From: Aphelenchoides besseyi
Taxonomy: Eukaryota; Nematoda; Chromadorea; Rhabditida; Aphelenchoididae
NCBI GenBank assembly: GCA_024699855.1
Contig: JAMPIQ010000001.1
Span: 4,774,001 to 4,838,000, forward strand
Direction: 5' to 3'
Length of the DNA: 64,000 nt
The notes under the pieces were generated by a model that saw only the letters and a program-made list of their open reading frames with translations, was not told the origin of the DNA and did not search any database. A program made the translations under genes and the position numbers. This document shows positions 1-10,473 of this stretch, piece by piece (position 1 is the first letter of the stretch; every line of letters starts with the position of its first letter).

Positions 1-163
1 TAATTAGATCTTATCTAATCATTTTATTACTAGTTGTCGGCGCCACTCTAGCTTTTCCCTTAACTTTTTCATATAAAGACCAACACCGACTCATTAGTTT
101 TTAGTCTTGTAATAAACAAGTACAACAGTAAAAACTAGTCATTAAAATCCTGTTACATGGACC

Positions 164-448
164 TTAATCAAACACTTGCTCCAATTGTAACAAATCCAAA
201 ATCTTCATTCCAGCTACTGTGACACAACTTTTGAAGTCCTCCTTTTTGATTTGACTGCAATGTTCACTGTAAATTTTGCTTGAATTCCATTCATGTTGTG
301 GAAACATAATATAGAAATTTGAATCTTCTCGGATAGTATTCTTGGGTAATTTTATGTAATTTTGGCCAATGTAGAAGCAATCGACGCTGTTATGCCTTCC
401 ACGAGTGTAATAACTTTCAATTTTGTTTTTCCAACAGAGTGCCATCAA
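164..448 (-). pseudogene. Possible packaging-ATPase fragment of a Polinton-like element
   Basis: This is an open frame of about 94 codons with no ATG at its upstream end; the first ATG is one codon in. It reads GRHNSVDCFYIGQNYIKLP and then KNTIREDSNFYIMFPQ. That pattern (GRH, then a hydrophobic strand, then 'IP/LPK..IR(D/E)N.N..I.F.Q') resembles the C-terminal half of FtsK/HerA-type DNA-packaging ATPases found in Polinton/Maverick elements and large DNA viruses. The resemblance is from memory. The Walker A part should lie upstream on the minus strand and is not visible, so this looks like a truncated relic. It sits beside a mariner relic, which fits a repeat-rich patch. A plain unknown protein exon is the alternative. 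Confidence 0.3.
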
Positions 449-782
449 AGATAAACAGTTTTTAAGTTGGGATCAATTTCTTTCAGTGGAATGTCGAATT
501 TACAAAACAATCTATTCGAGTGGTATTCTTGTTTTCAGTTTTACTGGCTGTAAATTTTTCGAGATGTTTGGCCATTGATTCATTAGAATTCATGATTGAC
601 ATTTTCTCTGGGTTATGATTGTGTGCGGGGTAATTGAACTCCGTTTTATTGTTAGGTTTCATAATCCAATCTTTTCTCGAATACCCTTCAATTCTTGCTT
701 ACTAATCGATTATCTCTTCGCTGATGCGTTCTGAAATAAATTAATTTAAAGGAACATTATAGTGTTTGAATTACTCGTTTGT
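449..782. other. No feature seen
   Basis: A/T-rich sequence between two mobile-element relics. I see no convincing exon, RNA gene or repeat. Confidence 0.4.
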
Positions 783-849
783 TTAAGATCTTGGCAATGC
801 CATTGGTAATTTTGAGTATGTAATGATTTCCCCGCAAACAATCGGCCTT

Positions 850-1598
850 CGTTGCCCCGTCCTTATGATGTGCACATAAGAAGGCCCGTGCGTTCCGATC
901 GAATTTGTGCGTGAAGGACGAAGTGTGCTAAACATGTTACAGATTAAGCTCAAACTAACATCGACAAAAATTACGTTTAGCACATGCTCTAGAGCCGTGA
1001 TGCAGTTGTCGCATGCACGATGGGACCCGGTCCATTTCAAACTTCGAGTCCGTGATTGGTCGAACAATCAGTTCCCAAGGCGTTGGATGGGTCGTGGAGG
1101 AGGCAATTCTGTTGCTCCATATCCGTGGCCATCTTACAGCCCGGATTTAACCCCGTGTGACTTCTTTCCTTGGGTTATCTCAAAGATCGGATCTATCGGA
1201 CGGAGCCAGAAAAACTGGACGACTTGAAAGGACGAATCGAACGGGAATTCCCAAATATGGATCAAGAATTGATTGATCGAGCAGTGGACGATTTTGAACG
1301 ACGAGTGCACAAACTTATTCAAAACAACGGAAAGCGTGTTGCTATTTAACGGATAAACGATTGGAAAAAATGACCGTTTAAAACGCTCATAATTGGAAAA
1401 TTTTGTCAAATTCTGCATCATTTGGCCAAGATGCAATTTTCGAGCCATTCCGATAGAATTTTGCAACTTTTCTCGACGTCAAACAAAAATTCCCAGTCTT
1501 CTTTATCAACAACAAAAAGCCACATAAAAAAACGGTTCAGAAATCGCCGAGAAATAAGCGTTCAAAATCTTCCGGTTGTGCTGGAACACCCTGTATAA
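850..1598 (+). mobile_element. Decayed Tc1/mariner-superfamily transposon, 3' half
   Basis: On the plus strand, 1020-1170 encodes a transposase-like core: DPVHFKLRVRDW, FPRRWMGR and YSPDLTPCDFFPW. This matches the 'DGAPPHF..VR.WL...FP.RWIGR...WPPRSPDLTP.DFFLWG' block of mariner/Tc-type DDE transposases. PDLTPCDFF carries the third catalytic acidic residue. After a frameshift near 1195 the C-terminus resumes as DLKGRIEREFPNMDQ... ending NGKRVAI and a stop at about 1348. The stretch before 1020 is out of frame and unreadable. A candidate 3' terminal inverted repeat lies at about 1572-1597 (GGAACACCCTGTATA); no matching 5' repeat was found. The element is dead and cannot encode a working transposase. 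Confidence 0.75.
1572..1597 (+). repeat. Candidate 3' terminal inverted repeat of the mariner relic
   Basis: The sequence ends in ACACCCTGTATA. This is the inside-out form of the TACAGGGTGTTCC-type tip seen in many mariner-like elements, about 220 bp after the transposase stop. No partner repeat was found upstream. Confidence 0.45.
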
Positions 1599-2306
1599 TC
1601 GGCCACGATTGCCTAAAGTAGACGGTTAGACTGTTGATGCATATTCAGAAGTTGAACTGAAACTTATTACAAGTCAAGTATAAAAAACATTCTCTTTGTT
1701 ACTCTGAAACACATTGTAGTGTATACCGTCAAACAAAAAACTTTGTATGATGAATTGAATTTTGCAAAAGTTGACCAGATGCTTCCCAATAGCCAGCAGA
1801 CTCGACAGTAGTTCTCAGACAACCTCATATTCAGATCAAATCCGAATTATAAACTGCACCGAAGCACAGCAACGCTTGAGATCGCCCAATAGCTCACTGT
1901 GTACGTCGTGGGTATTAAAGCGCCGGAGATAACTTTTTCTGACATGCGTTGCCTCACGGGTTTTATATGGTTTGCCTTCCCTATGTCGACTCATTAGCAC
2001 TCAAATGAGGATACGCGTTTGAGTTACTCGTCAACACAAGGAGCTGGGAAGTCGTTGTTTTTATAGGGAGGGTTTAAGCAAGGGCCGACTAGCCGGTGGG
2101 TCGCGAGCAGAGTGAGAGAAGCAAAGAACAAGTGACCTCTTACCGGCTCTTTGACTTTCTCGCGCGCTCGAAGTAGCGATCTCTCAAAACTGGGTTTATT
2201 GATCCGAAGGAATTATAATCTTACGAGTAATAATATTGACTCATGAACGTATTGAATGGATAATTGAAGAATGGCACTTACAAAAACTTTAATCAACAAA
2301 CTTGTA
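1599..2306. other. No gene seen between the transposon relic and the transglutaminase
   Basis: About 700 bp with no open frame that reads like protein and no tRNA-like fold. It would include the 3' UTR of the transglutaminase gene. Confidence 0.4.
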
Positions 2307-5012
2307 TCATTCAACTTCCTGCCGAAGACAACGAACGAAATGCAAAGCAGAAGTCCGATTAATTTGTTGAGAGCTCATAGTCACCATTAACAGTCGTTGA
2401 CCTTCGAATTTCGACGAAAATCTGATTTGCAGTTTCAATCGTTGACCGGCAGCAATCTCCCTAAACCGATTTGTTAACAAGACTTCAGCATACAACTTTG
2501 TACGTTGGACAGCGTTCCACAACAACTGGAGTCTCCAACCGTCCACTTTGCAACGTGAATTTAACGTTCGTCAAAGTTTCACCCAATGGATTTCGGAAAA
2601 CGATCAGTCCAACGGCCGGCTGTTCCATTTCGATTGTTGTCGGTGCAATTATTGCAATTGCTGAACCGACGATTTGAAATTTCTCTTCACGATAAAAGAT
2701 CTGATCAGTTTCCTGGACATTAGCCGAAATCACGGCAACCAAATCCCGATGGACGGTTGAGTGCTTGACGTAATCGCCTATTGGAGTAGAAATCTTCAGT
2801 GTCTCTTCTAAAAGTTCGACGATCGTAAATAACAAGATAAACTTCTTACTTTCGTGTGGATTCATTTCCAATCGTTCACGAAAATGATTGATTTGGGAGC
2901 CGAGTTTTCCGTTTTGCTGTTGCGTGTGAATACGAACACTCAAACGAATCGTACGACAATCAGTTGCTCTGTTCACAAGCTCCAACTCAATGTTTATGTC
3001 ATCACCAAAAAGAATCATTCCAATTTCATGAACCCAAAAGTAAATGTCTTTCACTTGATTGTCAATTCCACAACCGTAGAGAAGATGAACACGTTCCCGT
3101 CTGAACCCTAGTTTCAATTACTTTCGCTGAATTCGACTCACCGTTCCAAGATTCCAGCTGATTTAATTGCTTCAATGTGCGCTCGAAACTCGTTATTAAC
3201 CTTAGCAACATCTCTATAATCGGCTGTAATGTCCAACGGAAAACCAAACGCTCGTGGATTTGACGTGAGCAGCGCTCTTCCGGTACTAAAAAACATACGA
3301 AAAACGAAATCACAACTAACCGTTCTTTCTGACCGCGAAAATCGACTTTTAACAAGTGATACTCATTGGTTTCGTGATCGTATTCGTAGAACCAACGAAC
3401 CAAATCAGAATTCAGAAGCCCGTAAAAGAACCAACCGTCGTACGACAAATCCAAACGACCTTCTCGCAAAGCCGAAACAGAAACTGGACCACATTGTGGA
3501 GCATCTGAAATCAAATTAAATGCAATCCTACATGATCTGAAACTTACTTTCGATGGAAAACTGAGGAGTCGGATCGAGCGCTTGCCAACCATCGTAACCG
3601 TTGGGTAAATCGTTTCGACGACAAAAAATTTCAATCCAGAGATGATAATTGCACGTGGATTCCCATTCGGAATTCTACAAATTGTCGGTAAAAAAAAGAA
3701 GTTAGATGGCTCTCACATCGCTTTGTTTCATTGGCATGAACGCATCACCATCGATCTCTCGGACATAAGCACGATCAACAACCAACGGAATCTCGGCGTC
3801 GTGTGTGCACTCAACACAACTAACAACCCGAGAACAAACACCAAAAGCACGAAGTAAGGAGACGAAAACATTCGCGTAGGTCGAACAGTCAACAAAATGA
3901 ACTGGCGAACGTGTTTTACTGTTAACAAACTCGTTGATTAACTCGGCCGTTCCTCTCCACTGATCTGCTGAACGTCCATTAACTCGCTGATCAATATTGT
4001 CGTGACCATCCAGCAAAATATAGCTGATCTAAAAGAACGTGTACGGACATTAAATCGAATATACTCACGGCAAAGCACAATTTTCGAGCCGTTCGAACAA
4101 CATTCTGACGATCCACAAAAGACAAACCACCGCGAAAGTTCTGTTGATACCACAAACTCAGTTTCTCCAAAATAAAAATTGCCGTTTTCATAGTCGACTC
4201 ATCGAACTAAACCAAAGGTCAGAGTTTTTTTGTTGAAACAAACTTGTGAATGAATCCACGGCTCGCGATGAAAGTTAAACTTCGAGTTTCCGATTGCTGT
4301 GGCACTGAAATAAACGTCTACTTCGGCGTTGAGATAGTAATCACGAGTTGAGCGCTGCTCCATGTGAACTTCATCTTCTGCATTGAAGGCATTGAAGATC
4401 ACGTATAACTTGATTCGTTGCATTTTCGTAATCGTGCACTCTTCCATTTCGATGGTTTCGTTTTGAGTGATTAGTGCCGAGAAGACTCGCAACTTCCAAC
4501 ATCCGATTGTGGCAGTGGATGGAATGAAAAGCTAAAAAACGCTGTAAACAAGACAAAAAAAACAGTAGAACCTGGATGGTGACCAAATTTTGTTTTGTTT
4601 TTAATACTTCGGCGTGCCAATCGGTCACCTCACTCGTTTGTGAGTTCAATCGTTGTCGTGAATGTACTTCAATTCGCTTGTGCGCATCTTTGTTGTTTCT
4701 CGGTGAATCCGTGTCTAAGTGAAGTTGGAAGATGATCTTGTTATATTCAGGATCAAAAAGGTTCATTCCGTGCAATCGAATTTGAATTGGGAACCCACGA
4801 CGTACAACCAATTTTCTATCGTTTTGCCACAAGTAACTAAAAGATTATTAGCTTATTTGCTCTTAAAACAAACTTTTCCGTAAAATGCATTTGACTGTTT
4901 ATGTTCGGCTGCAGAGAGATGGCACGAAAGTCCAACCATTCTGCCGAAGAAGTTCAGTAAACGAACCGTTGAACTCACCTGGAGATTGCTTGTTCTCCCA
5001 CGGTTTAGACAT
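2307..5012 (-). CDS. Transglutaminase family protein with altered active site
   Basis: This multi-exon gene has all four domains of an animal transglutaminase. The N-terminal sandwich includes KLVVRRGFPIQIRL (about 4800). The catalytic core follows, then beta-barrel 1 (FGDDINIELELVNRA) and beta-barrel 2, which ends at 2307. The start chosen is ATG at 5012 (MSKPWENKQSPG), with a splice donor right after it. The catalytic Cys is present at about 3885, but the usual GQCWVFA reads VDCSTYA. The His (CNYHLWIE, about 3640) and Asp (GYDGWQALDPTPQ, about 3600) are conserved. The oxyanion Trp in the family's GRWDNN motif is His here (LLDGHDNIDQ, about 4000). A frame change near 2490 is resolved by a 43-nt intron (about 2460-2503). 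The family makes Gln-Lys protein crosslinks; whether this copy does is doubtful. It has no signal peptide, so it is likely cytosolic. Confidence 0.88.
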
Positions 5013-5389
5013 ATTGACGTATTGAACGGGACAAAATCGAACTAAACTGACGAAAACGTGATCGTTCTTGCTTCCGAATTTTCGATGATTCAACGGCGTC
5101 CGCAATTTCGATTAAACCATTTAACTGAATCTCGGCTCACGTTTAAGATCATAAAATGACGTAGAACCTTGCATTTTAAGTGTTTTGTTAAATATCTAAT
5201 TGAAAGCAATGATGAGAAACTATCGAATATACTTCCACAAACAATCTCAAAAACAGAAAGATGTTCAAAAAAGATCATTAAGATGCAAATTTTTTGTCTC
5301 ACAAATTTTGGTCGTTCAATCATTCAATCGCAGATGTACAGTCAGTTTGAGGTTATCTTGAGGTGTGAAGTTTTCTTTGAACACTCAAA
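5013..5389. other. Divergent promoter region
   Basis: This is the head-to-head interval between the transglutaminase gene (-) and the small membrane-protein gene (+). It should contain both promoters. I see no clear TATA box or other motif. Confidence 0.35.
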
Positions 5390-6218
5390 ATGGCGACGCG
5401 TCTTCGTTTTCAAAGTTTGATGTTTGAAGGTGCTGTGGTAATTTCAATGGCTTGGTTTGACCACAGTAATCTTTTCGTTTTAGATTACCCGGGTAGTTGC
5501 TTTGTCGCTCGGATGTTTGAAGCACGAACATGAACTATGGGTTCGTTTGAGTTACTTTTTGTTTATCGTTGTCAACATAGTTTTTTCTCACCGTGATCTT
5601 TGGAGCCATTGGTGCCGTTATGCTTTTACTTTCGGCCATCCTCCACACTTTTCGTCGCTTTCGAATGAGCATGGCTCCTGTGACTGTAAGAGTTTTTGCA
5701 AGAACTTTCAACGGACACCGTTTCAGTACATCGTTCTCATGATCATATCAGCATTGTTTGGTTGCGGTGAAGCTGTGATCTATGGATTAAATGCAAAGAT
5801 GGGTGATGAGAAACGCCGAGAAGAAGTTCTGATTGCAGCGATGGTATGAACAGAGAAGACGCTTGCTCATCGGGTTCTGTTTCAGGGTTATTCAATTCTG
5901 TCGGTTCTGATCGTTTTTATTTTAATTACGGTTCTTTGTTTGTGGCCGCCACAAGCTGAGTTTCCCGTTGATGTTGAAAAACAATCGAAAGTGATGGTCG
6001 AAGTAAAAAGCGTTGCAGTCGTACATTTTCCAACTTATTTCTGATTTCAGACTTTCAAACCTCGTCCGAAGAGCAATCGTGAACGTTCGCAAAAGAATTC
6101 ACATTCGATATCAAAATCGTCACAAAAAAGTCTGAAGCTGAATGACGGGAAGAAAGTAGCTGAGAAGAAACTGGAAGAGGAGGACGTGAAGACAGCTCGC
6201 AATGGCAAAGAAGAATGA
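5390..6218 (+). CDS. Small multi-span membrane protein with Lys-rich tail
   Basis: I do not recognise this family. Six exons are joined by introns of about 40-48 nt with clean GT/AG ends, from ATG 5390 (MATRLRFQSLMFEGAV) to TGA 6218. After a weakly hydrophobic first segment come three clear membrane helices: FFLTVIFGAIGAVMLLLSAI, YIVLMIISALFGCGEAVIYG and ILSVLIVFILITVLCLW. A cytoplasmic-type tail of about 75 residues follows, rich in Lys, Ser and Glu. The layout (about 200 residues, three to four helices, charged tail) is that of claudin- or MARVEL-like nematode membrane proteins, but no signature motif is visible. Good splice sites and continuous hydrophobic reading across exons support a real gene. 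Confidence 0.6.
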
Positions 6219-6362
6219 GAATCAGCTTTGTGTTTTGATCGGAATTAAAATCTTTCATTTTTTGTTGCTAATCGAAAACAAACTTCCGGGTTGTATCGTA
6301 TAAGATTACAATAAGAACCGCAGAGTTTATTTTTCTCAACCCTTCAATATCATGAACCGAAA

Positions 6363-7540
6363 TCAATTGTCTCGATCACGACGCGTACGACTTCCACTTT
6401 CACGATCCAGAAGTGCTTCACGAGTTTTCTAGAAGCGGAATTCAAAGACGATCAGATGAACGAACCTTGATGCAGTTAACAAAATTTTGATTCATACGAT
6501 CAACGAGTCCCTGGTCAGCAGCAAAATTGAAAACCATCTCGAGTACCTGCAACAAAAAGATGTTCAATAATCAAGAAGGATAGTGAACCGTGCAAAAGAC
6601 TTGTTTGTTGCGCATAACCCCGTAGCGATAACGGCGAACCGTAGAACAAGCGGCAACAATCGAAACGGTTTGACGATCACGAATCTGTTTACACAACATC
6701 GAAGAAACGACAAACGCTCCCGTACGTCGAACTCCGGAACAGCCGTGTACGAGGACCGTGACTTCGCATTTTTCGTTGGCCATTTTTAGCGCGCTTTCTA
6801 GCGCCCACATTGAACGCATCACCTTCAAAAGTTGTCGTGGATCAGGTTGCTTGCCAATTTGCCATTTCGGGTAGTGTATGATGTACAGAATTCTTTCTTT
6901 TTCTTCCCCTTTTGCATCGCTGTTTGTCATACGCATCTCATACACATTCATCGGACCATCTTGACGAATCATCGAAGTCTTCATCGTAAATCGTTTGCAC
7001 TTAAATTGAGTACTTGACTGTTTTCGTACACCTGCTAGCAACTTACTTTTACTTTCTTCCCTGCTTTCTTCTCGAAATATTTGTGACATTCTTTGCCGTT
7101 GTCTAGCGGTAGCAAACAAATAATAATTTGCGTACGACATTGCCAAATCATACGATACCACTCAAGTAGCGTGTCCGACTTCGGAGCTTGAGCGAGCACG
7201 TAGTTGCCGAAGGTCGATTTGATTCGTGTAGCGTGAATGTATTGGGTCTCGTCTTTGTGATGTTTGTCCAAAATGATTGCACCTTCATTGAAAAGAAGAA
7301 CGTTCGAAAATCGATTGCGCTAAATAGTCGACTCAAAAAGACCATAATATTGAAACTTACCGTGGGATTACGCATGAAATAATAGACGTGACGTTCCTTT
7401 TTCCGCAATTGATCATGATCAGCAACCATTTGGGTACGTCCACCGGATGTCATCATGTTAATGAAGTCGTTTACGTGCTCCGCGTCGATTTGTTTTTGCA
7501 TCGATTCGCGAACACTGTCGGCGTTTGATCCTGTTGTCAT
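6363..7540 (-). CDS. Catalytically dead receptor-less protein tyrosine phosphatase homologue
   Basis: This is a single phosphatase domain of nematode type, starting at ATG 7540 (MTTGSNADSVRES). The usual landmarks are RNRFSNVLLFNEG (the 'KNRY..I..YD' block, spliced at about 7320) and GNYVLAQAPKSDTLLEWYRM (the 'YI.AQAP...T..DFW.M' block), followed by HYPKW. The signature loop reads VHGCSGVRRTG where active enzymes have VHCSAGVGRTG, so Gly stands at the nucleophile position. The WPD loop reads WQI, so the general acid Asp is gone too. With both residues lost it should not hydrolyse phosphotyrosine; binding of phosphorylated partners is the usual idea for such proteins. The last exon (about 6363-6425) ends in an Arg/Asp/Ser-rich tail; its splice is inferred. 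Nothing suggests decay, since the frame is open and the splice sites are intact. Confidence 0.85.
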
Positions 7541-7599
7541 TTTGCTGGAACAACCTAATGGAACAATTGGTGAATCCAAATCAAAAAAGCTAGAACAGT

Positions 7600-7630
7600 T
7601 TGTCTGTCTGTCTGTCTGTCCGTCTGTGTG
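7600..7630. repeat. TGTC microsatellite
   Basis: Imperfect tandem TCTG/TGTC units, about seven copies, just upstream of the phosphatase-homologue start. Confidence 0.85.
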
Positions 7631-8360
7631 CGACCGATTTTCTCCGCGTTTATTTTCGAATGAAAAACAGAGTGCGATTCATGCCAATTTGCCTTCCTCT
7701 TTTCACTCTCCAATGGAAACAAACTCGGCTCGCTTATGCAAAATTACGACTGAACCCCGAAAATCAAAAATGAATATGGAAATTTACATCAAATCAACGC
7801 AACTTCCGTCGTCTTCACCAATCCAAAGCCGCGACTCTTCAATCCGCATCGGTAAGTCATTTTCTTTTTACATCCTACTAATCATCGTCTGTTTGCAAAT
7901 TTCGGCTGGATCGCTTCATCGCCCGCATCTTCTACAGTCGGCGCACTAAATTCGGCAAGTCCATTTTAGTCTTCGTTCCTTACTTCTTTCGCTTTTAGAT
8001 TTTGGTTCTAACTCTCTCTGATCTCAACGACCATCAGCCGACTTCTTCAACGGGCAGGCGGAGTGCAACGGTAAGCTCTCTTCTACTCCTCAGCTGCCAC
8101 TCATCTCTTTCATTTCAGTTACAAAAGTCGCATCGTCTTTGATCAATGCGCGCGGTTTTCCTCGAAACTATTCGAGTTTCCAAATGATAAGCAACTTTTG
8201 CTTTACCTCGTTTAACACGTCCCTTTAGTCATCGGACCTTGAAATCGAGAACGAAACCGAACAATCGCGATTCTTTTTTTCGCCCGATGTGCCGTCTGTT
8301 ATCTTCTTTCTTCATAAACTCTTTTCTTTATCTTCAAATTTTCTTAAACAAAGCTAAACC
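7631..8360. other. Upstream region with no clear gene
   Basis: Pyrimidine-rich on the plus strand. One frame on the plus strand stays open through about 7949 but reads as Ser-rich, uneven sequence without a known motif. It probably contains the promoters of the flanking genes. Confidence 0.35.
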
Positions 8361-8399
8361 CAAGTAGCTTCCCGCCGCGGAGCGGCGGGGAGCTGCTTG
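8361..8399 (+). ncRNA. Strong GC-rich RNA hairpin
   Basis: An 18-bp stem (left arm CAAGTAGCTTCCCGCCGC) closes on a GGA loop and the right arm GCGGCGGGGAGCTGCTTG. Two of the pairs are U-G wobbles if the plus strand is transcribed; the minus-strand copy would have A-C mismatches there. It lies in A/T-rich DNA about 175 bp upstream of the next plus-strand start codon, so it may sit in that gene's 5' leader or be a separate small RNA. It is shorter than a normal microRNA precursor. Confidence 0.6.
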
Positions 8400-8572
8400 T
8401 AAGGAGAAATGAATTCGAAACTGACGAAGAACTCCAAAGCTCATTTTGAATTCTGTTCTTTTGCAAACCATAAGATCACTTTCACTTATGAGTGTTTCAT
8501 TTTGGCGGAATCTACAGCTTGAATCAGTCGGCTTTCTAACTTCTCAATTTCGTTGCCAGAACGTCGATCACA

Positions 8573-9234
8573 ATGACTCGCAACTTTTCGTTTCTCGTCG
8601 ACTGGACCACTTCTATGGGTTCTTGGTTTTGGTGGCTAAGGTAATTGCAACCTACTATTAACATTATTATGAATCTCTAGTTTCGTTATCTACGCGTTTG
8701 TTCATACGTTATCGGGATGCAAAACAAAGAAGAAATTAATACCAACAAAGACGAGAGTTGTTGTGCCAGCCACCAATCCACCTCGTCCCGGTGCTAATAA
8801 CAACGGAGTCATTCAGACTACTGGAGTCCCATATCTGGCAGTCGAAGGTGTACAGAACGAAAAGCCGCCGTTGGAGAAGCTAAGCACCGATAAAGATCCA
8901 GACCTTAGTGCTGATTTGCCGATTGACTCAACGAACAAGGTTGATTGAATGGAATAAACGATAATTGAAGTACGTTTAGAAGAAGCTCGAAGACAAAAAC
9001 GACTCTTTCAACGAACGTCAACCGGTTTCTCGCGAAGCCAAACGCGCTGCCGAAATCAAAGTCTCACATCCGGTGGCCCGTAATCGCGACGATTATAAGA
9101 CATTACATCGTGCAAACATGCCATCAAGCGACTTCGATAAGACCATGTCAATCGACCAACAAGTCAAGGACACGAAGAAGTCGAAAGAGGAGAAGAAGGA
9201 AGTCAAGAAGCCAACTGAAGCAAACAAGAAGTGA
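8573..9234 (+). CDS. Small single-span protein with long Lys-rich tail, nematode type
   Basis: Three exons joined by two 40-nt introns (8641-8680, 8940-8979). The start is MTRNFSFLVDWTTSMG, then a membrane or anchor segment WFWWLSFVIYAFVHTLSG, then CKTKKKLIPTKTRVVVP. A polar tail of about 140 residues has NPPRPGANNNG, RDDYKTL and SSDFDKT and ends in a run of Lys and Glu. I recall many C. elegans proteins of unknown function with a short hydrophobic start, 'KTKKK..P', a Pro-rich patch and a 'DDY.TL...DFD' motif, so I assign it to that loose type. The role is unknown. Both introns keep the frame, and stop codons appear if they are not removed. Confidence 0.65.
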
Positions 9235-9339
9235 AATTCTGTTGGATTAACAAACTTAGATGCCAATAAACCGCTCTGAAGATATTATTGTCATTTGCCT
9301 TTTGATCTAATAGTTGTTTATTGCAATCAAAAGAACAAT

Positions 9340-10191
9340 CTACTGTTTTGTCATATTTCTTGTTTGATTTGTCGTGTCTTTTACGCGAATTCGATTGGAT
9401 TCGCTCTAAATATTGAATAGAAATGCTGGACAACGACAGGTCCAACTCACCTGATTTGTGATGTAATTCAATTGAAAGTTCTGAGTTGAGATTTTGTTGT
9501 TAAGTTCGTACGTGACTTTCTGCACATTTTCGAGTATCCCGCCAAGTTGTTTAAGATTCCCTTTGATTTCATCTTCACGGTCATTGTTTAAAGTTCTGAA
9601 AAAGCTGTTAAGCTACTGGTTCATGTGATAAAATTACTTTTTGATTTGATCCCTAGACGGTTTAGAAATTGAACTGCTGACAGTAAGAGTTGGTTGTTCA
9701 AAAATCGTAATTCGATTGCTGACTACACCATTTGGTCTTCCATTAACGATAATCGTTTCGTGTTCTTGGACTCTAGGAAAAGCGAAATAAACTTTTATGT
9801 AGGGTCAACTCACTTATTTCGTAAAACGCACAAACCACAACATTTACGCATTTCGTTCAAGTTTCCTTGGGCAACTTTAAGCTTTGGGCTTATATGATCT
9901 AATCGTGCTTCAACTCGGTCCAGTATTTCTAAAAGGTGTTGTATTGTAGTTGCTAAGCTGTACCTACCTCCTTGATAATGTAAATCAGTTGTTGTTTTCG
10001 TTTCAACATCTTCAACCTAAAGTTCGTGAATCACAAAGCTTAGAGTTCGTTACTTACTCCAACACATAGTCCAACAATTCTTCTCGTAGATATCAATGAC
10101 TAAATGACATGAAAACACAAAAACGTGTAGAACTTACCTTGTTTGTCTTTCCATCTATCGAATCATTCACGGTTTTCATTTCCTCCATCAT
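9340..10191 (-). CDS. SNAP25: SNAP-25-type SNARE
   Basis: Seven exons give a protein of about 190 residues with two SNARE helices. The first holds TNKSLISTRRIVGLCVG, EDVETKTTTDLHYQGEILDR and VEARLDHISPKLK, matching the Qb helix (ESTRRML...). The linker has the Cys cluster CCGLCVL, where this family is palmitoylated for membrane attachment. The second has NREDEIKGNLKQLGGILENV, then ISTQNFQLNYITNQ and SESNRIRVKDTTNQTRNM, matching the Qc helix (IDTQNRQIDRIMEKADSN). The start is ATG 10191 (MMEEMKTVND) and the stop TAG is at 9340. The N-terminal lead is shorter than the vertebrate one and the linker is shorter too. The family pairs with syntaxin and synaptobrevin to fuse vesicles with the plasma membrane. 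The introns, 39-45 nt, fall between helix turns and are supported by the alignment. Confidence 0.93.
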
Positions 10192-10473
10192 TTTGAACAA
10201 AAAGAAACGTTGCCAACTATTCGTCACGAGCAGACAAAGTGATTCAAATCAGTTAAACGAACGCAACCAGGAACACTGACTACTCATCCTATTGCACAAT
10301 TCTCAATGTTCACGGCTTATGCAAAGTATTTGCAAAACGTTAAGTGATTTTTGAGTTATGGAACAAATCGTTGTTGCCTCCAAACTATCGACTTTGAATC
10401 GCATTACTAAAAACTCGAACGTAATTTAAAAGTTTATTCGACTATCGGTTGACAAATTTCAAAATCTAAACGA

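Noticed and set aside
783..1067. Minus-strand ORF over the mariner region
   Set aside because: The transposase motifs read on the plus strand; this frame is their shadow.
2460..2520. A 28-nt intron or frameshift mutation in the transglutaminase C-terminus
   Set aside because: A 43-nt intron with a TTTAG acceptor joins the two frames and reproduces the expected barrel length, so neither an ultra-short intron nor a mutation is needed.
7021..7060. A 29-nt ultra-short intron in the phosphatase homologue
   Set aside because: A donor-to-AG distance of 29 nt keeps the frame, but a second acceptor 18 nt further on (47-nt intron, also in frame) fits the local intron size better and gives a more family-like sequence.
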